NCBI GenBank assembly: GCA_028532985.1
Contig: JANCIK010000012.1
Span: 2,728,001 to 2,792,000 of the forward strand
Source of the DNA: Stropharia rugosoannulata
Taxonomy: Eukaryota; Basidiomycota; Agaricomycetes; Agaricales; Strophariaceae
Length of the DNA: 64,000 bases
Reading direction: 5' to 3'
Shown here piece after piece: positions 57,452 through 64,000 of the stretch. Position numbers and translations under genes: made by a program. The number at the start of each line of letters is the position of its first letter. The first letter of the stretch is position 1. The notes under the pieces are model-generated. The model did not search any database. It was not told where the DNA came from and was given only the letters and a program-made list of their open reading frames with translations.

Positions 57452-59000
57452 TCAATGCCCAATCAACACATCCATCCACCCACTCCAGACACGCTCGCGT
57501 TCCTTCCCCTTCTCCGCCCCACGAGCTTGCTCATACTCATCGATCGCCCGCCAATCCGCATATGTCGTTACCCGTCTCCCCGCCGTGGTGAGCGCTGAGG
57601 CCACTTCATCGGGGGGCGCTTCAAGATCTAGAGTAGAGCCTGCACTGGCAGAGGAAGAAGGGAGACCCACACCTGCGCGCCAATCGCTGACAATCGTCTC
57701 CGCGACATCGTATGCGTTCATCATCGTGCTAGCGAGCACACCGCGTGCACCCGTAGCAGCCCATCCAGAAGCATATATCCCGGGGACCACCATTCCTCCG
57801 TGCAAAGTGGGGGAAGACGGTGACGAATTTATGTCCACCACGCGATTCCCCAACACGCGCAGGTGTCCAAGCCCGGGGTCGAAAAAGGCAGTGGTTGGTG
57901 CTGCACGGAAGCCGAGGGAGGGCACGACGAGGTCAGTCGAGAGGGTAGAAGTCGTGCCAGTCGGAACGGCATGCGATGACGAAGACGGGGACGTGGAAGA
58001 CGGGGCGAGAGATGTATGGGCGAGCGTGAGCTGGGCCGGAGGCCGGGATGGGGTGGTAGACGGAGAAGGCAGCGTAAGTCCAATGGGGGAGCGGAAAAAG
58101 TCAAACGAGAACGTCTTGAGTGAGGATCCAAAGGGCGCCTTGGATCCCTGGCTGAGTAGCTGCAATATACGCGATTGTTGTCGCGTTATGCGATTCGGGG
58201 GTGAGGTCGAGGTGGGGGAGACCGAAGCAATGAGGTCCGAATCCAGTGGGGCCATGGCCGCGTCTGGCAGGCTGAGCAGCTCACGGAGCTCCTTGGCAGT
58301 ACACGCGGCCTCGAGAGGACCGCGTCGCGCGATGATACTGACATGACGCACAGTGGAGGACGCGAGCACTTCGAGGACATGTTCAGGGACGTCGAACTTG
58401 GCCAGATGGTCGACAGGCGCCAAGAGCATGCGCGCGATGTCGAGGGACACGTTTCCGTTGCCTATCAGGGAGACATGGGAGATGGAGTGCAGTGGAGGCG
58501 GTGGCGGGGCGAGCGGGTGCGCAGTGTACCAGTGGACAAGACCGAGTGCAGGGAGGCAGTACGACGAAGGCGGAAGTGCAGGGTGGGTGGCAGGTTCGGG
58601 GCACCCCGAAGCAAACAGCACGTGCGTATATGCAGAAAGCAGGGAGTCGAAGGGCAGGGGCAGCGCGGAGGGGATCGTTGGAGCGGCGGCGGACGGCGAG
58701 AGAACCTCGACATTGCCAAAGAAGGCGAGACGTGGGTCATCTGCTGCCTGGTCAAACTTGTGCGTGCAATTCTGAGTGGCAGTTAGAGGTGAAGACGAAC
58801 GAAGAGTAAAGCGGACTTGCTTTTACTTCTGGATGGTCCGGGGCCACGCCGTAGCGGACGAGGCCGTGGGGTGCCCAGAGACGGTCGAAGAGATGGACGC
58901 GTGCAGAGGGCTCGTGAGGAAGTAGGTGAGTGAGGATGCGAGAGGCAACGTAGAAGGCAGAGGGCCCGCCCCCGACGACGGCGAGCTTGAGTGGGCTCAT
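57452..59000 (-). CDS. ARH1: NADPH:adrenodoxin/ferredoxin oxidoreductase, mitochondrial type (499 aa)
   Basis: Exon 1 (59000-58821) and exon 2 (58771-57452) give 499 aa, the usual family length. The start has an optimal GCCACCATGA context. The FAD-binding Rossmann motif VVGGGPSAFY opens the protein, followed by the family signature HGLVRYGVAPDHPEVK. The NADP-binding site is LIGNGNVSLDIARML with RRGP after it. FFRSP and the C-terminal GIYASGWAATGARGV complete the fold. The enzyme passes electrons from NADPH to mitochondrial ferredoxin for Fe-S cluster and heme synthesis and is essential in yeast. The 49-nt intron appears to be GC-AG (AAA/GCAAGT...CAG). No N-terminal targeting peptide precedes the Rossmann motif, so an upstream exon is possible. 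Confidence 0.9.
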
Positions 59001-60254
59001 GGTGGCCGTCGGGCACAAAACGCGTAATTCTCTGCCGCATTCAAGCTCCGATCAGCTCCGCTCCACGGATCAACATTACGTACGCCGCCGAGCAGGGATG
59101 GCTAGCTGCTAATTGGCTCAATGCTGGGCCTACATAGTTATGGGTCGCAGGTCAGATTTATCTAACATGAATGAGTGTATATCGGCTGAAGATACGTACA
59201 GTTCTTGCATAACGTGTCCGGATAATGAAAGTAAAGGGAGGTACTTTACGTGCCCTTAATATTACAATTATATGATGATAGCTATACGCTGTGGATGGGA
59301 CTGATTAGCGTAAACATCCATCTAGCAGATAATCACCTACTATGAGCTTTATTCTCGCCGTAGATATCCAATGCAGAGCCTGTGACGTGGATGTTATAGC
59401 CCTTCATATCAACTCCGGGCACCCGACTCCACAGAACGAGGAGGACGCGCATACGATCCCGAATGCTGAAAAATAGCTTCGAGAGAATCAATACATGCAT
59501 TTATCTTGTCGATTAAAAAGCGTTACCAACATTTGACGCGCATATAACTGGAGAGGACGTACTGATCTTCTCCGTGTGGAAAGGTCTGGGTATGATGGAC
59601 ACCGTGCCAACACGGTACTGACGCTACTTACGATTGGTTGGTTAGATTTATCGAGCACAAATGCACATATAGCCAGGAAAGCCTCACTCAGGTTACTGTC
59701 CATCGTCCGCAAGATAAGGAGGAAACAAGGGGGTGTGGCTTACAGGTAATCGGCAAGCCGTAATGTTACCTCCGGGTATCTGGTCCTGCACGTCCGAGCT
59801 GAGCGTGTGCGCATATTGCACCTTAGAAGAAGATGGCGATCAGAAAGAAAGGGTATTAGCCAGATCCTGCGAGGAGCGAGCCGCGTTAAGTACATACCCT
59901 CTTGTCACGTGTCTCCCTATATTCACGAGGCGGCCCTATTTTGCGGTGACCCAAATGAGGTAATTGTATCCCCAACCGGTTTTATTACACACGCAAAGAT
60001 CTGCACAAGAGCTAGCAGAATAGGCATTCGCCATTGTCATTTCGCTTTACTATTGACCCAATTACCAGAGACGGTCGCACTGATTACTGATTTCTTCAAA
60101 AGGTTTGTCAAGTACCTCCAGGCCTTATCTTCAAGCGTTGATAAGTTGTCTTCTTCGAGCCCTTAGTACAAGTACAATTAAAGTTAGGTTACAGTAAACA
60201 TTTGCTGAGGTGATCAGATAGGAACCAAGGTATATAATGTACATGGAATCAAAA
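59001..60254. other. ARH1 5' region, no supportable gene
   Basis: This includes the ARH1 promoter region (59010-59060 is copied at 36490-36560) and, at 59385-59670, the third copy of the ARH1-upstream segment. No coding frame with support. Confidence 0.5.
59385..59670. repeat. ARH1-upstream segment, copy 3 of 3
   Basis: It lies about 400 bp upstream of the intact ARH1 start. It shares CATTTATCTTGTCGAT and CAACATTTGACGCGCATAT-type blocks with 36645-36890 and 49431-49700. It is probably the parental copy. Confidence 0.65.
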
Positions 60255-61800
60255 CTACAGAAGTACCAGCACAGACGGTGAAGGGAGGAGAAGATGGGGA
60301 TGAGTATCCACAAAATGCTTGCGCAACTCACATGACCTTTTGTTCTCCTCAAAACACCCATCTACGCCACACTCGTAGTACAGTACGGCATGGCGCTCCA
60401 TGACATGACGCAAGATACTATTCTGGCAGACATTGCGGTTTAAAGTGCATCCAACCCATCCGCACGGACCGGCAGCGCGGACAATTGTCGAGCGATCCGC
60501 GAGGTTGTGGATCTTTTCGCTCCTGTAATGATCTCGTATACTTGCGTATGGGACCATCGCGGTACAATTCCCGTATTTGCAGCGAAATGATGACTTTGCC
60601 AGGTCGCGTCGCATAGTGCAGTACTGCGAGGGGATAAGTCTATACAGCTCCTTCCGGTCTTCCTTCAACAGCTCCGTAGTGTCGTTAATGCACCATCGTC
60701 CGTTTGGCTGCGTTGTTGTGGGAGGGGTATGCTCTCTTTCCTTTCCTTTCCCCGCAGCTGGTGTCCGCCGTCGGTTCCACTTTCCGTTGGCAAAGATCAA
60801 CCGTGTGTTGCTGGGATAGTCCACATTGACGCTGGGGATTTTGGGCGACCAGTCTGGTGCTTCCTCGATAGTCCATAACCGAGGTAATTGTACTTTAGAA
60901 CTCGACGCGACCGCATTCTCGGGCACAGGGGTAGGGTCGAATATCAGAGGACCGCTAGAGAACACCCAGTTCTCATACGTATCGGAAGGTGTTTCGGCTA
61001 CTGGGAGCGTCGTAGGGTGATAGTTGTCGAATTGTATCCCAAGTCTGTCGTGAGCTGTTTGCTCTGGCTCTCGCTTTCGTTTCCTCTGAGGTTGGAGATC
61101 AAGATTATCAAAGGATGTGTCTTGATACATCAGGGGCGGGGGATACGACGGAGGCGCCCATATCTTATCCACAGAGTGACTGACTGCTGGCACATCATAT
61201 CCACTGGTCATATCCACTGGTAGCGCCCGCGTCCTCCCAAAGACCAAGTGGTGGGTTGGCAGAAACAAACCGTTGACGCTTTCGCGGCGGTTCTGACTCT
61301 TGAAGTATTATGTCCGGTGTTGAGCCAGGCCAAACGTCGTGTATACTGGCAGGCAGAGGCGAAGGTAGGAGCTGCGGGGGGTCTAGATCGGTCACTGACC
61401 CAGACAAGTCTGCTAAAGCAGACCCTTTCCAGTCGTGAGTGTCTAGACCTAAACACAACATAAGTAAGTGGAAGTTTATCAGCTATTATCTGCTGACCTG
61501 TACTCGGAAAATTACGGTAAGAAGCATTTGGATTAAACTGTGACTCATCCACTCCCGAGTCGTCTAGAACATTGAGCGGATATGACTGTGAGGCACTGGA
61601 CGACGTAGCCACCTCGGTGGAAGGCAGCTGCCAGTTGATGTTCCACAGAGCTGCAGGCGTCCATTCACTGCTACTCAAAAGTCATCAGCTTCAATCTGTT
61701 CAGCGTTTGTGGAGAAAGTGAGTAGGTACCTAGAAAGAGTGAGGTTGTTGTTGGAGAAAATCCAGTCGACACCGTAGTCAGTTGACGGAAATGTAAAGGA
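60255..61800 (-). pseudogene. C2H2 zinc-finger gene, copy 2, broken by a 13-bp duplication
   Basis: Same architecture as copy 1: an upstream exon ending near 61732, exon starting EWTPAALWNINWQ, then exon 2 from GLDTHDWKGSAL onward, with basic runs PPRKRQR and KRKREPEQ and finger pairs CKYGNC, CGWVGC/HVMERH and CGVDGC/HFVDTH. At 61196-61221 the 13-bp unit CATATCCACTGGT is present twice. This shifts the frame and gives a stop directly after GATSGYDQWI; the frame open downstream carries on the homology. The remaining coding sequence is well kept, so the break is recent or polymorphic. Confidence 0.75.
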
Positions 61801-63420
61801 TTCTAAGTTATTGTCATTAGGGAATGTAGCTCGAAAGGTCCAAGCTCACGCCTCACTACGCACCCATTATGTTGTGGATTCTGTATGGAATCAATTCAAG
61901 AAAATATGGACGGCGAATATATGGAAGCAAAGCACTTTCCGAGTAGCTGTGAAGTTAGGGGGGTATTTGAACGAGGTTCCTTCAAGTTGCAACGGGTTTT
62001 AAGTATTACGATGCTGATATCCAGTCATTCTTTTCTCCTCTTAATTCCTTTTTGGCTAAGCTGCCATCTTAACGTCCTGAAGAAAGGAAGGTTCTTTGTG
62101 CCTCGAGAAAGCAATGTAATGTCAAGCGCCGTCTGTGGAGATTGTCCGAAAGCAGTATATATTCCATAAATGTACTACATCGTACGCGGCACCGCTTTCA
62201 CAGCTGCACAGGTAGCCGTGATATTTACTTGATGTTTGTCCTTGACGTAGGTAAGCCATCACGGAGGTCCATGCAAAGAGATTATCTCCATCGGGAGAAT
62301 GTTGTGGCGTACGCTTTAACGTTAAATGTGTATCCATTCAATAAATATTTCCAAACATGGATGGGAGAATAACACCAGGATCCATCGCTACGCAAGCATG
62401 ACATGACAACACAAAATCTATGATACAAACACCACAATCGGAGCGGAATCTATGTGAGCCCTACAAACATGCCTGAGGATTCATCTTAGGGCCAGAACAC
62501 GACGATGCTATAGGTGGTGCTTGACAATGGCCAGCGCAAGTACTATAGTGGTAACCGTGACTTGTGGGTCCCACGCAGTTGATAGGCGCCGGTGGGTTGC
62601 CGTTCCGGACCGATGTGAAGTTTGATCGTTCCAAGTCAGGTCACTGAGGTGACTCAACTGACATGATAGTATGCAGTATGTTTGACCTGATATGTAAAAT
62701 ATGGAACGTATCAATGAACAAGTAGCTATAGGAGCTGGGAGTGGCGAGTCGTGGGAGTACGAGAAGCTGTTGCCGGCGATCCCGGTCCGCCGGCGCTTCG
62801 CCGCTCAGTTGGCCATGAAAGGGTGATTAGCAAGCCTCTTTCCATCGGCGGAGATTACGTAGCGGGCAGATGTGTAAACGCAAGTGTAGAGTACTTGACG
62901 GTTGCTCAAAAAATGGAAAAATGACATGATAATTCCGACCCATGTCAAATTACGGGATCAGACGCTAGAACATCAATCCCCATAGATGGGACTGTCAGTA
63001 GGATACATATTTTAGCTGTTTTCCCGACTATCTCTCTGACCCGGAAGACTCATCAAGAGAGGCACTGTACACGGTCCTGAGGAGTGGCTGCCCGAGATGA
63101 TATGTCTCAGTGGGGTACGTTCCATATAAGTAATTAGTTTACTTGTGAAATAGTGGAAAGAAGCTCTCAGCGGCGCGTACCTTAATCATTGCTAAGGGGG
63201 AATCTGAACATTTTGGAATTCACTCCAAGTTGGCCAGACTTCTTTCAGGAGGTCGCGCGGGGTATAAAAAAGAATATATGGAGATAACTGGCGGAAAAGG
63301 AGCATATGTGGATGTGGTCCTAGCTAATACTCTACATGCCCACGTATGCACTTACTATTCTTTTGCACATTTCCCATCATTCATACCCACACTGTGAACA
63401 AGGACCTGCGGTTCACAATT
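60255..63420. repeat. Segmental duplication, copy 2
   Basis: Direct-orientation partner of 30945-34325, 29 kb away, with the zinc-finger gene at its left end and about 1.7 kb of shared upstream sequence. Divergence is uneven; the zinc-finger 3' end and the blocks near 62.5 kb are best kept. Confidence 0.8.
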
Positions 63421-64000
63421 TAACCTCACGATTTCAATTCCAGGAAGAACGCACGAGAAATTGGGAGCAAGGGGTCATCCACAACGAATCCAGGCACCCA
63501 ATGCGCAGTGAACATTACGCGGCAAAGTTAAGCAAACACTATGAGTCTGACAATCAATTTATGGCCTTCAACCTACTATCCCACGCCTATTTATCTATTT
63601 GTCCAATTTCAACTTCGATTTCCATGTGCTGTAGAGACTGAACCCTGAAATGTCTGAAGTGAGTAATATATGTCAAACATCCGTTTGTTTACCGTCACAC
63701 TCCAGTCTCCACTCATTTCAAAATTAATTGCGTAATGGTAGGTTCAGTACCAGTCTAAGATACTACGGGGGAGATCCTACCCTTGCCCTACCCTTACCCT
63801 TCAGCCACTGAGATACATGTGTATTATGGGTGATTTGCAACATCTCCGGGTCCTCAAAGGACACGAATGAGCATGCCAACACGCACTAACATAAAAATAA
63901 GGTGACGGGAAGTGATTCTGAGAGAAAGATTTGGTGCGGCCAGGGAATGATTTGATGCGACCAGGAGAACAAGCGCAGATATCCTGGACGGCGGTGTATG
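63421..64000. other. Spacer, no supportable gene
   Basis: No motif-bearing frame. A short CCCTACCCTTGCCCTACCC run at about 63780 is too brief and irregular to be telomeric. Confidence 0.35.

Noticed and set aside
57585..58346. 253-codon plus-strand frame opposite ARH1
   Set aside because: A GC-rich shadow of the ARH1 coding strand; no family marks.
63765..63800. Possible telomeric or subtelomeric repeat (CCCTACCCTTGCCCTACCC)
   Set aside because: Too short and irregular, and it does not match the usual fungal TTAGGG unit.

Overview
The window is nuclear DNA of a filamentous fungus, most likely a mushroom-type basidiomycete (Agaricomycete). The genes carry many 45-70 nt spliceosomal introns. 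The transposase, the retrotransposon gag and the mitochondrial-type ferredoxin reductase all resemble basidiomycete families. No bacterial operons, CRISPR arrays or rRNA were seen. Only a few loci look like ordinary host genes; most of the window is mobile or duplicated DNA.

Region 1 (about 1-22.9 kb) reads as one giant DNA transposon of the KDZ (Kyakuja-Dileera-Zisupton) type, with its left end outside the window. A six-exon transposase (complement 15861-19080, about 963 aa) sits beside nine intact, intron-rich cargo genes. The genes lie between inverted arms at 1225-1655 and 19430-19829. Outside the arms, both flanks carry 337-bp direct repeats in opposite orientation, and the right flank also has a 76-bp tandem array. 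Two cargo genes encode proteins with tandem viroplasmin / RNase H1 N-terminal-like (RNA:DNA hybrid-binding type) domains. Others encode an acidic coiled-coil protein, a decapeptide-repeat protein, a protein with paired C-x2-C/C-x2-H modules, and novel proteins.

Region 2 (about 23-59 kb) is built from fragments of a few sequences. One is the gene for NADPH:adrenodoxin/ferredoxin reductase (ARH1/FDXR): one intact copy at complement 57452-59000 and at least eleven degenerate DNA-level copies on both strands. The second is a two-exon gene family for a small membrane protein (five intact paralogs and one remnant), whose second exon is exactly 280 nt in every intact copy. Younger elements interrupt these: a gag-only LTR retrotransposon with apparently identical 489-bp LTRs inside a family intron (44402-47658), a pogo-like deletion derivative (43231-44008), a mariner-type MITE (50485-50917), and fold-back elements near 29.8 and 54.5 kb.

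Region 3 is a direct segmental duplication (30.9-34.3 kb and 60.25-63.4 kb) carrying a C2H2 zinc-finger gene. The second copy has a 13-bp tandem duplication that breaks the frame.

Splice sites were placed by eye from GT-AG consensus and frame continuity. Protein identities rest on motif recognition, not database searches.
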